Assembly (NCBI RefSeq): GCF_013001025.1
Contig: NZ_CP053021.1
Span: forward strand, 4,843,001-4,907,000
From: Sphingobium yanoikuyae
GTDB taxonomy: Bacteria > Pseudomonadota > Alphaproteobacteria > Sphingomonadales > Sphingomonadaceae
Direction: 5' to 3'
Length of the DNA: 64,000 bases
Shown: one piece after another, positions 53,888-62,572 of the stretch
Layout of the letters: each line of letters begins with the position of its first letter
Position numbering within the stretch: the first letter of the stretch is position 1
The notes under the pieces: model-generated
What the model was told of the DNA's origin: nothing
Databases searched by the model: none
What the model saw: the letters and a program-made list of their open reading frames with translations, nothing else
Program-made: the position numbers and the translations under genes

Positions 53888-55105
53888 TTATTCCAGCGCG
53901 TCGATCGCCCGCTGGTCGCAATGCCTGGGGCCACGCGGCACCGGGCTGACATTGGGCATCAGCAGCGACTGGCCGATCCGCACCGGGGCGAAGCGCTTTC
54001 GCTCTATCCCCGCGCAGCGCAGATATTGCTCCAGCATCCGCGGCGGCGTGTCGCGCTTCTCGTAGGAGAGGCGGAAGGTGCCCCAGTGGATCGGGATTGC
54101 CGTCGAAGCGCCCAGCCGCTCGAACAGTTCGACCGCGCGGCGCGGGCCGATATGCGCGTCCGATTCCATCTGCCCCGGCCAGAAGCGGAAGGCGCCGATC
54201 GGGATCAGCGCCAGCCGGATCGGCCCGAACCGCGTCGCATCGCCGGTCCAGCCCATGTCGCCCGCGCCGGTATCGCCGGCAAAATAGATATTGCCCGCCC
54301 GCGTCTCGATCAGGAAGCTCGACCAGAGCGCCCGGTTGCGGTCGGTGAACCAGCGGCTGCTCCAATGATGGTTGCGCGTCGCATGGACCCGATAGTCCGG
54401 GCAATGCTCGTAATTCTCGCACTGGATCACCGCTTCGGGCACCAGTCCGTTCAACTGCGCGCCGGTCACCGACTGGCCCCAGTCGAGCGCCACCGACGGG
54501 ATGCCGTTCGCCTTCAATATCGCGTCATTGCCCAGCGCCGTGACGATCCTGGGCCGGTCGCGCTGCCACAGCATCTTGAGCGTCGGGATATCCAGATGGT
54601 CATAATGATTATGGCTGATGACGATCAGATCGATCCTGGGCAGATCCTTCATCCTGATGCCCGGTTCCGCGACCCGTTTCGGCCCCAGCGGTGGAAAGGG
54701 ACTGGCATGGTCGGACCAGATCGGATCGGTCAATATGTTGATGCCCGCCGCCTGCACCAGCACGGTCGCATGGCCGACCCAGGTGGCGACCATGCCGCGC
54801 GGCGCGGCAAAGGGGGCGGGGCGCGCCGGCTTGACCGCCACCGCATCGGGCCATGCCGGGCGATCGTCATCGCCCAGCAGCCAGCGGGCGATGAAGCCTT
54901 GGCGGCTGGTGCCGGGCGGGGCGGGCATGTCGATCGCGCCATCGAGGTTGAAGAAGCGGGCGCCGTCATAATGGCGGCTCGCCGGCCCCTCATAATAGAT
55001 GCGGTCGAGGAAGGGCGGCACGATCACCGTCGCCAGACAGGCGGCGATCAGCAGGAACAGCAGCGCGACACCGACAGCCTTCATCATTGCAACCGCGCGC
55101 GCCAT
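53888..55105 (-). CDS. NAPE-PLD-like metallo-beta-lactamase hydrolase
   Basis: The 405-residue protein is anchored by an N-terminal helix (VGVALLFLLIAACLA) and has an MBL fold: MVATWVGHATVLVQAAGINI, VISHNHYDHLDIPTLK (HxHxDH metal site), TRNHHWSSRWFTDRN, and FAGDTGAGDMG. The motifs match NAPE-PLD/UlaG-like hydrolases. Four ATGs in the first 15 codons leave the start uncertain; 55105 follows GGGAG. Substrate could be a phospholipid. Confidence 0.85.
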   Translation of the reverse strand: MARAVAMMKAVGVALLFLLIAACLATVIVPPFLDRIYYEGPASRHYDGARFFNLDGAIDMPAPPGTSRQGFIARWLLGDDDRPAWPDAVAVKPARPAPFAAPRGMVATWVGHATVLVQAAGINILTDPIWSDHASPFPPLGPKRVAEPGIRMKDLPRIDLIVISHNHYDHLDIPTLKMLWQRDRPRIVTALGNDAILKANGIPSVALDWGQSVTGAQLNGLVPEAVIQCENYEHCPDYRVHATRNHHWSSRWFTDRNRALWSSFLIETRAGNIYFAGDTGAGDMGWTGDATRFGPIRLALIPIGAFRFWPGQMESDAHIGPRRAVELFERLGASTAIPIHWGTFRLSYEKRDTPPRMLEQYLRCAGIERKRFAPVRIGQSLLMPNVSPVPRGPRHCDQRAIDALE

Positions 55106-55303
55106 GCCAGCTCCCATGCCCGTCATCGCGCCGCCATAGCGGACCGGCGGTGCAGGGCAAGGCCTCCCAATTGACCCTGACCCATGTTGGCGGATGCCGC
55201 ATTCCCGGCCTCGGGCTCAAGGATAACCCCGATACCAACCGGCCGATCGCCGACCTAGCCTTGCGCCGTTCGTCTTCCCCAGTCTGACTCGCAGGAGCAT
55301 CGC

Positions 55304-56764
55304 ATGAGCAAAAAGCCGAATATTCTCATCATCTGGGGCGATGACGTCGGGATGTGGAATCTCAGCTGCTATCATCGCGGCATGATGGGCGGCTCGACCC
55401 CCAATATCGATCGCATCGCCAAGAAGGGCATGATGTTCATGGATCATTATGCCCAGGCCTCCTGCACCGCCGGCCGTGCCGCCTTCATCACCGGCCAATA
55501 TCCGATCCGCGTCGGCCTCAGCACCGTCGGCCTCGCCGGTGCGCCGCAGGGCATGCAGAAGGAAGATCCCACGATCGCCGAACTGCTCAAGCCCCATGGT
55601 TATGCCACCGGCCAGTTCGGCAAGAACCATCTCGGCGACCTCGACGAGCATCTGCCGACCGCGCATGGCTTCGACGAATTTTTCGGCATCCTCTATCACC
55701 TCAATGCCGGCCAATATTCGGAAGAATATGATTATCCCAAGGATCCCGAAGTGGCCAAGGCGTTCGCCTGGCGCGGCGTGATCCACAGCAAGGCCGACGG
55801 CAAGGGGGGGCAGTCGATCGAGGACAAGGGGCCTTTCGGTTCCGAGCGGCAGAAGACGCTCGATAATGAATTCATGGTCGAATCCAAGCGCTTCATCACC
55901 GACGCGGTGAAGGCCGACAAGCCCTTCTTCGTCTGGCACAACACGACGCGCATGCATTACCAGACCCACCTGCCGCCCGAATATGACGGCGTCACCGGCT
56001 ATGGTCTCTATGCCGACGGTGTGAAGCAGATGGACGATCATGTCGGCGAACTGCTCGACCTGCTCGAAGAACTGGGCGTGGCCGACGACACGTTCGTCAT
56101 GTTCTCGACCGACAATGGCGCGGCCTCTAACAGCTGGCCCGATGGCGGTAACCAGCCCTTCCGCGGCGAAAAGGGCGTCGGCGGCTATGAAGGCGGATTC
56201 CGCGTGCCCTGCGTCGTCAGCTGGCCCGGCCATGTGCAGGAAAATGTCGCCACTGGCGAGTTCATGGCGATGGAGGACTGGATGCCCACCATCCTGTCCG
56301 CGCTGGGCGAGCCGGAGCTCAAGGATGAGCTGCTCAAGGGCAAGACCATCGGCAGCATGACCTACAAGGTCCATCTCGACGGCTATGACCAGACCGAATT
56401 GCTCAGCGGCAAGGGCAAGTCGAAGCGCAAGGATTTCTATTATTTCACGGAAACCACGCTGCACGGCCTGCGCTATGGCGACTGGAAGTTCCTGTTCAAG
56501 ACGCAGGACAAATGGTTCAACGGCATTCAGGAAAATCTGAACACGCCGCTGATCACCAATTTGAAGCTCGATCCGTTCGAGCGTTTCCATGAAGCGCGCG
56601 GCTTCGACGAGTGGCAGGAAAACCGATCCTGGACGCTGGCGCCGGCGACCGCGCAGATCGCAAAGTTCATGAAGTCGCTTCAGGAATATCCGCCGCGCAT
56701 CAAGAGCCTGGATTTCGATCTGGACGCGATGGTGGCGGATGCATCGGCCTCGCAGGCGCGCTGA
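55304..56764 (+). CDS. Arylsulfatase-type sulfatase with CTAGR motif
   Basis: The 486-residue protein starts MSKKPNILIIWGDDVGMWN, a metal-binding sulfatase opening, and has the formylglycine site C54-T-A-G-R58 in SCTAGRAAFITGQYP. The usual consensus is C-x-P-S-R; C-T-A-G-R fits a recognised variant subfamily (C-x-A-x-R). HMDDHVGELLDLL and FSTDNGAASNSWPDG are further sulfatase motifs. No signal peptide is seen, so it is cytosolic as predicted, unless the start is wrong. A maturase gene is not visible in the window. Confidence 0.88.
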   Translation: MSKKPNILIIWGDDVGMWNLSCYHRGMMGGSTPNIDRIAKKGMMFMDHYAQASCTAGRAAFITGQYPIRVGLSTVGLAGAPQGMQKEDPTIAELLKPHGYATGQFGKNHLGDLDEHLPTAHGFDEFFGILYHLNAGQYSEEYDYPKDPEVAKAFAWRGVIHSKADGKGGQSIEDKGPFGSERQKTLDNEFMVESKRFITDAVKADKPFFVWHNTTRMHYQTHLPPEYDGVTGYGLYADGVKQMDDHVGELLDLLEELGVADDTFVMFSTDNGAASNSWPDGGNQPFRGEKGVGGYEGGFRVPCVVSWPGHVQENVATGEFMAMEDWMPTILSALGEPELKDELLKGKTIGSMTYKVHLDGYDQTELLSGKGKSKRKDFYYFTETTLHGLRYGDWKFLFKTQDKWFNGIQENLNTPLITNLKLDPFERFHEARGFDEWQENRSWTLAPATAQIAKFMKSLQEYPPRIKSLDFDLDAMVADASASQAR

Positions 56765-56781
56765 TCGCGACAGGCATGAAG

Positions 56782-56814
56782 CGGATGCCGCAGGGGCCCG
56801 ACCTGCGGCATCCG
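56782..56814. repeat. Perfect hairpin between sulfatase and marC
   Basis: CGGATGCCGCAGG (56782-56794) and CCTGCGGCATCCG (56802-56814) pair over a 7-base loop right after the sulfatase stop. There is no T-run, so it may stabilise the 3' end or act as a weak terminator. Confidence 0.65.
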
Positions 56815-56842
56815 ATGGTTCGGCAGGGCAGGGGTGCGTGCC

Positions 56843-57475
56843 ATGAATGATCTGAGTTTCGTCCTGATCATCTTCTTCGTCACATTGGGACCGATCAAGG
56901 TGATCGCCGCCTTTGCCCAGTTGACCAGCCAGTTGCCCGATGGGGAGCGGCGCGCACTGGCGCTCCGATCGACCCTGATCGCCACGGCCGTCGGCTTCCT
57001 CATCCTGTTCATCGGCGACAATCTGCGCCAGAATTGGCAGATCGCATCGCCCGACCTGTTGCTGACCGGTGGCGTGCTGCTGCTGATCGGCGCGCTGGAG
57101 GCGGTCAAGAATGCGCAGCACGCCCCTGCGCCCGATGCGCCGCCGACCTCGGCCAAGGGGCTGGCCATGTCGCCGGTGACCTTCCCGATCATCATCACGC
57201 CCTATGGTATCGTGGCGCTGCTGCTGTTCGCGGCCGTGGCGGGCGATACCCGGACCTTCCTGACCGGCGTATTCGGGATTTTCCTGGGCATGATGGTGGC
57301 CGATTTTCTGGCGATGATCTTTGCCCGCCAGCTGCTGGGCTTCATCCATGCCGGAACGCTGATGGCGTTCGGCTGGATGATCGCGGTGCTGCAGGCGGCG
57401 CTCGCTATCCACGCCATCATGTCGGGCCTGCAGCAATATGGCGTCGTGCCCGGACCGCTTCCCGTCGTCCCTTGA
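56843..57475 (+). CDS. MarC family integral membrane protein
   Basis: The 210-residue protein has six predicted transmembrane segments and the MarC pattern LSFVLIIFFVTLGPIKVIAA at the N-terminus and PVTFPIIITPYGIVALLLF in the middle. MarC proteins are small membrane proteins of uncertain transport role. The ATG at 56843 is preferred; a GTG at 56834 is possible. A strong terminator follows. Confidence 0.88.
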   Translation: MNDLSFVLIIFFVTLGPIKVIAAFAQLTSQLPDGERRALALRSTLIATAVGFLILFIGDNLRQNWQIASPDLLLTGGVLLLIGALEAVKNAQHAPAPDAPPTSAKGLAMSPVTFPIIITPYGIVALLLFAAVAGDTRTFLTGVFGIFLGMMVADFLAMIFARQLLGFIHAGTLMAFGWMIAVLQAALAIHAIMSGLQQYGVVPGPLPVVP

Positions 57476-57486
57476 TGCGACGGGGT

Positions 57487-57526
57487 GGCGGATCAGGCGC
57501 CGGCCGGCCCTGATCCGCCCCTTTTT
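57487..57526. terminator. Bidirectional terminator between marC and the DUF2235 gene
   Basis: GGCGGATCAGG (57487-57497) pairs with CCTGATCCGCC (57509-57519), then CTTTTTGC follows on the plus strand. The DUF2235 stop lies at 57,532 on the other strand. Confidence 0.85.
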
Positions 57527-57531
57527 GCGCG

Positions 57532-58620
57532 TTACGGTCGCAGCATGTCGGGCTTGCGCTTCGCCAGGTCGACCAGCGCCGCCGGCCGCCATTCGGGCAG
57601 CTTGTGCCAGCGTTGGACCGCGGCATCGGACAGGGCTTCATTGGTCCGCCCGGCGTCATGCGGCACGTCGATCGCACGCTCGCCCGATCCGAACAGGCGA
57701 TAGAAGAAGGTCTGGGATTCGCTGACCGGCCCAAGCGGATCGGGATGGTGCGGCGGGAAGCCGGGCGGCACCAGCCCGAACGGATCATCCACCGCCAGTC
57801 CCGCGAGCCGCGCGCGCTCGACCATCCATTCCAGCGCGATATCCGACAGGGCGGAATCGGGATTGCCGCCGCCGACATCGGCATGGCAGCCGGGGAACCA
57901 GCATTGCTCGACATGCTGGCCTGCGCCCTGCCCCTCGGGGATCGTCCACAATGTCGGCAGGAACGGCTTGCGATGCTCGTCGATCGCCACCGCATGAAAG
58001 GCGAAGGCGACGCTCGATGACAGGTCGGTGTCGTGAAATTCCCGATTCACCCGGAACAGATGCTTCAATATCCCCTGGAACAAGGTGTTGGGCACGCCCA
58101 GCGACCCGACCGTGTCCCACACGCCGACGCACCGGATCGGCGTGCCGTCCGACCAGGCATAGCTTTGCCGGAACAGGCGCGACGCCTCCGATCGTGGCGC
58201 GCGGGTTCCGTCGCGCGAACGATAGAGCGCGAAGGCATCGGGGATCAGGCTTTCATGCTCGGGCCGCAATATGCCGGAATTGCGCACGAAACCGGCCAGC
58301 GACCGGGCGGTATAGGCGCCCCGGCTGAAGCCGAAGAAATAGAGCTGGTCGCCCGGCTGATAGGTGCGCACCAGCCAGGCATAGCAGGACAGGAGGATGC
58401 GGCTGATGCCATAGCCGGTGGCCCCGTCGATCAGCCGCTTGGTCCGCGACGCCATCGACCCGATGCCATTATGATAGAAGACGCGCTGCGCCGTGCCGTC
58501 CGCCGCCATTGCCGGGATCAGGCTGGCCAGCTTCACCACATTGGTCGGGCAGGGCTTGCCCTGCTCATTATGGTCGGGCTCGTTCCAGGTGCCGTCGCAA
58601 CAGACCACGATGCGCTTCAT
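57532..58620 (-). CDS. DUF2235 alpha/beta hydrolase (Tle1-like)
   Basis: The 362-residue protein starts MKRIVVCCDGTWNEPDH and has the nucleophile region FFGFSRGAYTARSLAGF (GxSxG serine), VGVWDTVGSLGVP, and the histidine region CHADVGGGNPDSALSD. DUF2235 covers T6SS phospholipase effectors Tle1 and peptide-linked lipases. No VgrG or PAAR gene lies nearby, so it may be a housekeeping lipase. GGGGAGG precedes the start. Confidence 0.88.
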   Translation of the reverse strand: MKRIVVCCDGTWNEPDHNEQGKPCPTNVVKLASLIPAMAADGTAQRVFYHNGIGSMASRTKRLIDGATGYGISRILLSCYAWLVRTYQPGDQLYFFGFSRGAYTARSLAGFVRNSGILRPEHESLIPDAFALYRSRDGTRAPRSEASRLFRQSYAWSDGTPIRCVGVWDTVGSLGVPNTLFQGILKHLFRVNREFHDTDLSSSVAFAFHAVAIDEHRKPFLPTLWTIPEGQGAGQHVEQCWFPGCHADVGGGNPDSALSDIALEWMVERARLAGLAVDDPFGLVPPGFPPHHPDPLGPVSESQTFFYRLFGSGERAIDVPHDAGRTNEALSDAAVQRWHKLPEWRPAALVDLAKRKPDMLRP

Positions 58621-58734
58621 CCGTGCCTCCCCATCGGCAGGAAAATGGCCGCCCTGCTCTATCGGGCGGGCGGCCATGGTCGCTGCGGGGCAGCCTCTTT
58701 TATAGGAGGAAACGGACGCGCCGGGCGGCGCGGA

Positions 58735-60138
58735 TCAGCCCTGATCCTTGTAGGCCATTTGCAAGATGCCCCAGTGGCGCCCGCGCACGTGGATGGAGGC
58801 GATCACCTGCTTCAGCAGGATGACCTCGCCCTCGGCGGTCAGGCGACGATAGGCCTTGATGCAGAAGGGTTCGGTGATCTTGCACTGTTCGCGCGTGTCG
58901 GGGAAATCGAACACCACGCCCTGGCGCGAAAATTCCGCATTCCATTTCTCGTCGCCCGGCCGCTGCGGCAGCGCGCGTTCCGGCATGGCGATCGCGCCGA
59001 AGCTGTTGCGATCGGTGAAGGTCATGCCGAACAAGCCCTTGTAGCCGCGCGCCACTTCTTGCTGCGCGCGCGCCTCGGCCTGCATGATCGGCTGGATGGG
59101 ATGGGTGAATTGCGGCGGATTGGTGCCGCGGATCGGCGCATAATATTCGCTGAAGACATCGGCCTCGCTGATGCGGCCATCATCCAGCGCCTGCTCGATC
59201 GCATGGCCCACCGCCTGCGCGGCGGTCAGGCTGAACCGGATATAGGGCGAATCGGGAATGTCGACGCCGCTTTCCGCCAGATATTGCAGCAGCATGTTGG
59301 TATCGTCGCTGGCGATCGACACCCGGCCCGACAGCCGTTGCAGGCCGTCGGCATTGTCGCCCGACGTGCTCGACAGCGCAGACAGGCCGGTGCGGATCTC
59401 GCTGGCGGAACCGACCATGGAGGCGATCCGCTCGGCCACCGCCTCGCTGTTGCTCGACAGGCCCTGCATCAGCGACCCCAGCCGGTCGACCAGCGCCTCG
59501 ATATTCTTGGTGTCGGACAGCGCCGTGCGCGCGGTCTGCGCGCCATGGGTGATGCTGTCCAGCATGCCGCCGGCCTCGCTGGTCAGCGCGCCGATCGACC
59601 GCTCGATCGTCTGGGTCGCGCTCGCCGTTTCCTGCGCCAGCTTCTTCACTTCGGCCGCGACCACGGCAAAGCCGCGCCCCGCGTCGCCGGCCCGTGCCGC
59701 CTCGATCGTCGCGTTGAGCGCGAGCAGATTGGTCTGGCTGGCGATGCCGCTGATCACACTGGTGACATGGGCGACGGTCTTGAGCGCCTCGCCAAAGCCG
59801 TCGAGGCGCGCATGGATGCGGCTCACCTGTTCGATCAGGTCGACGAAATTGCCGTTCGCGGTCGACAGCTGTCGACCCGAATCATCGATGATGGCGCGGG
59901 CGGCGACCGCCTTCTCGCGCGCGTCCTGGCCGACCAGCGACACGCTTTCGCCATCGCGCGACAATTGCGACGCGGCGCCGCTGATCGCCTCGATCGTGCG
60001 CGCCTGCTGCGTCACCCGGTCCGCGAGTTCGCTGATGTCTGCCTGAAGGTCGAGCGTACGGATACCCAGGTCGCCGGATAATTTGGCGACCTTCATTACC
60101 GCTCGTGCGACGGTTCCCGATTGCGTTTCTGTGCCCAC
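58735..60138 (-). CDS. Soluble methyl-accepting chemotaxis protein, reversed order
   Basis: The 467-residue protein has no transmembrane segment. The MCP signalling domain lies at the N-terminal side (about 50-300) with the CheA/CheW contact tip [20 protein letters not shown], and the sensory part follows at about 320-467 ([20 protein letters not shown] and [17 protein letters not shown]). In most chemoreceptors the ligand domain is N-terminal. [18 protein letters not shown] is intact. It likely senses a cytosolic or redox signal; cysteines at [11 protein letters not shown] could be a ligand or metal site. Confidence 0.85.
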   Translation of the reverse strand: MGTETQSGTVARAVMKVAKLSGDLGIRTLDLQADISELADRVTQQARTIEAISGAASQLSRDGESVSLVGQDAREKAVAARAIIDDSGRQLSTANGNFVDLIEQVSRIHARLDGFGEALKTVAHVTSVISGIASQTNLLALNATIEAARAGDAGRGFAVVAAEVKKLAQETASATQTIERSIGALTSEAGGMLDSITHGAQTARTALSDTKNIEALVDRLGSLMQGLSSNSEAVAERIASMVGSASEIRTGLSALSSTSGDNADGLQRLSGRVSIASDDTNMLLQYLAESGVDIPDSPYIRFSLTAAQAVGHAIEQALDDGRISEADVFSEYYAPIRGTNPPQFTHPIQPIMQAEARAQQEVARGYKGLFGMTFTDRNSFGAIAMPERALPQRPGDEKWNAEFSRQGVVFDFPDTREQCKITEPFCIKAYRRLTAEGEVILLKQVIASIHVRGRHWGILQMAYKDQG

Positions 60139-60215
60139 GGCAACTGGCTAGCCATGGATGGTAAAATATCGGTTATCATACTGACACGGATGTCAGCTTC
60201 GCCAGAATGAGGCCT

Positions 60216-60296
60216 CCGCACCGGCCCACACCCCCACCCGGCCTCCCAGACATGATATCCTGATGGGCGGCCGGGTGGGGGTGTGGGCTGGTGCGG
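60216..60296. repeat. Large 28-bp inverted repeat
   Basis: Arms at 60216-60243 and 60269-60296 are complementary over 28 bases except one position. They consist of GC-rich, C-run/G-run sequence (CCACCCGGCC against GGCCGGGTGG) with a 25-base loop. It lies between the chemoreceptor start and the DMT transporter stop, both on the minus strand, so it acts as the DMT terminator or as a REP-type element. Confidence 0.75.
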
Positions 60297-60335
60297 CTCT
60301 TGAAATGCGCTCTTTCGCGCATTTTCCAAAAATGC

Positions 60336-61253
60336 CTAAAGCGCACCGAGTAGAGCGAGAACCACACCGCATGCGACCAGCATCAGCCCCATCGCCTCGC
60401 TGCGCGCCATGCGTTCGCCCAGGTAGAAATGGCCGAACGCCATGGTGAAGGCGACCTCGATCTGCCCGACGATCCGCACCAGCGCGACCGGCGCGGTGGC
60501 AAAGCCGGTGAACCAGCAGGCCGATCCCATCGCCGACAGGAAGCCGACCTGGCCCGACACGCGCCAGCTGGTGAACACCTTGCGCATCTCGCCCGGCTCG
60601 CGCAGCGCCAGATAGCCGCCCTGGAGCAGCGTCTGCAGCAGCACCGTGACGCTCAGCACGATCAGCGCGGCATGGATCGGATCGCCCCCGCCCACCTGCT
60701 GCGTCGCGCGGCGGATGCCGATGGCGGTCAGTGCGAAGAAGAATCCCGATGCAATGCCGGTGATCGCCGCCGGCTGGCCCAGCGCGCGCAGGAAATCGAT
60801 CGGCCCCATCCGCTTGCCGCCGGTCGACAGCAGCATGACGCCGGCGACGCCGCAGCCGATTCCGGCGCAGGTCAGCGCGCTCAGCCGCTCGCCCATCAGC
60901 AGGAAGGACAGGATCGCCCCCTGCACCGCCTCGGTCTTGGAATAAGCGGTGCCGACGACGAAATTGCGGTGTCCGAACGCCATGATCAGCAAATTGGTGG
61001 CGATGATCTGGGCCAGCCCGCCGGCCAGGCAGAAGGGCAGGAACAGCCGGCCCAGCGCAGGGAAGGGCGCGGGGAAGAGCAGCTGATAGCCGCCAAGCAG
61101 GATCAGCGCGAAGGGAATGCCGTAAAGATAGCGGACCAGGCCCGCCGCATTGATCGACAGCGTCTTGCCCACGCGCCGCTGCACCGCGGTGCGCCAGGCC
61201 TGCGTGGCCCCGGCCATCAGGGTGGCGGGCAACCAGATCGGGGACGTAATCAT
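60336..61253 (-). CDS. DMT/EamA family transporter
   Basis: The 305-residue protein has about ten hydrophobic segments in two EamA-like halves (for example LAQIIATNLLIMAFGHRNFV and GIASGFFFALTAIGIRRATQ). The second half ends with YLGERMARSEAMGLMLVACG, a usual EamA tail. The start at 61253 (ITSPIWLPATL) was chosen over a 5-residue longer frame. The substrate is unknown; it may export or import amino acids or metabolites. Confidence 0.85.
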   Translation of the reverse strand: MITSPIWLPATLMAGATQAWRTAVQRRVGKTLSINAAGLVRYLYGIPFALILLGGYQLLFPAPFPALGRLFLPFCLAGGLAQIIATNLLIMAFGHRNFVVGTAYSKTEAVQGAILSFLLMGERLSALTCAGIGCGVAGVMLLSTGGKRMGPIDFLRALGQPAAITGIASGFFFALTAIGIRRATQQVGGGDPIHAALIVLSVTVLLQTLLQGGYLALREPGEMRKVFTSWRVSGQVGFLSAMGSACWFTGFATAPVALVRIVGQIEVAFTMAFGHFYLGERMARSEAMGLMLVACGVVLALLGAL

Positions 61254-61283
61254 GCGCGCCCTATACAATAGGGACGCGACCCG

Positions 61284-62342
61284 TCACCCCATCATCATCA
61301 GGAAGGCGAAGAACAGCGACAGCGATGCACAGGCAAAGCCGTACAGCAGCGGCAGCCGCAGCAAGGTGCCGCTGCGCGAAAGCTGATAGGCATCCTTGAA
61401 CTGGCGATACATGTGCCAGGCCGCGAACAACAGCAGCACGACCGTCACCAGCCCATGGGTGACGCCGACCGCCGTCAGAATCATCGACAGCGAGAAGAGC
61501 AGCGACATGAAGGCGATCGAATAGGTCACATAGATCGCATGGTCATAAATCTTAAACCGGCGGCTGAACGGGAACAGCAGCCACAGGAAGGGCAGCGATA
61601 TGACGATCAGCAGCCAGGAGAATTTATAGGCATTGGCCTTGAGCTTGTAATAGGCAAATTCGGGATCCTTGGCCGCCGCGCTGATCGCCTTGCCGACCGT
61701 ATCGGCGACGTTCTTGTTGACGCCTTCGCCGGTCAGCGAGTTGGTCAGGCCGCTCGCCAGCGACAGGCCCTTCCGTTCGTCCTGCGCGTCCTTCAGCTTT
61801 TCCTGCAATGTCTCGCGCCGGCTCGCGCTGATCCCCGGCTCGGCCAGTTGCGCCTGCACCTTGGCGATGCGGGCATCGGCCTTTTCCTCTTCCTTCTTCA
61901 GCTCGGCGATTGCCTCGCTGTTCATCTTCACCTGGTTGCGGGCGCCTTCCGGCCCATGATGGCTGGTTAGCGAGAAGATCGCGTACATCAGGAAGGCGCT
62001 GAACAGGAACAGGGCAAAGGGCGATACGAACTTGGCCCGCTCGCCATGGATATAGCGGCGCGTCAGCTGTCCGGGGCGCAGCGCCAGCTCGGGCAGGGTG
62101 GTGAAGATCTTGCCTTCGAAATGCAGCACGCCATGGGCCAGGTCATGGCCGATCGCGGCAAAGCTGCGGTGCAGATGCGCGGCCTGGCCGCATTCGGGGC
62201 AATAATTGCCCGTCACCGCCGTGCCGCAATTCAGGCAGGCGCCATGGCCGGCCTCATGGGCTTCCCCATGGCCCGGCTCGACCGCCCGTGCCAGCATGCC
62301 CCCGGTGATCGCGTCACCCGCTGCTTCGATTTCCCCTGTCAT
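61284..62342 (-). CDS. DUF3667 membrane protein with zinc ribbon
   Basis: The 352-residue protein has an N-terminal zinc-ribbon pair CLNCGTAVTGNYCPECGQAA, then FAAIGHDLAHGVLHFEGKIF, the DUF3667 core, a coiled-coil middle (KMNSEAIAELKKEEEKADAR) and four to five membrane segments in the C-terminal half. The start at 62342 excludes a long non-conserved leader. Function is unknown; the family is common in sphingomonads and related bacteria. Confidence 0.83.
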   Translation of the reverse strand: MTGEIEAAGDAITGGMLARAVEPGHGEAHEAGHGACLNCGTAVTGNYCPECGQAAHLHRSFAAIGHDLAHGVLHFEGKIFTTLPELALRPGQLTRRYIHGERAKFVSPFALFLFSAFLMYAIFSLTSHHGPEGARNQVKMNSEAIAELKKEEEKADARIAKVQAQLAEPGISASRRETLQEKLKDAQDERKGLSLASGLTNSLTGEGVNKNVADTVGKAISAAAKDPEFAYYKLKANAYKFSWLLIVISLPFLWLLFPFSRRFKIYDHAIYVTYSIAFMSLLFSLSMILTAVGVTHGLVTVVLLLFAAWHMYRQFKDAYQLSRSGTLLRLPLLYGFACASLSLFFAFLMMMG

Positions 62343-62572
62343 GGGCGGGGACGATAACAAGCGTGTATGACGCTTGCCAGTCACCTTGGCGCGCGGATCG
62401 CATTGTGTTGCATTGTTACAACGCTCGGCAACATTCCGACATGTTCCCATGATGGGCAGGGCGAGCGTCACCGTCCCGCCACAAATCGCGCCTAGCGGCG
62501 ATGGCATCCCGGACGGCAGGCGCAGGGGCGCCGCTGTCCCGGACGCAAAAGCAATATTATCGGGGAATAACC

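Noticed and set aside
55217..57592. 791-codon minus-strand frame over the sulfatase and marC
   Set aside because: It is an antisense shadow in high-G+C DNA without a family or ribosome site.
58033..60081. 682-codon plus-strand frame opposite the DUF2235 and chemoreceptor genes
   Set aside because: It runs antisense to two well-supported genes and has biased, repetitive translation.
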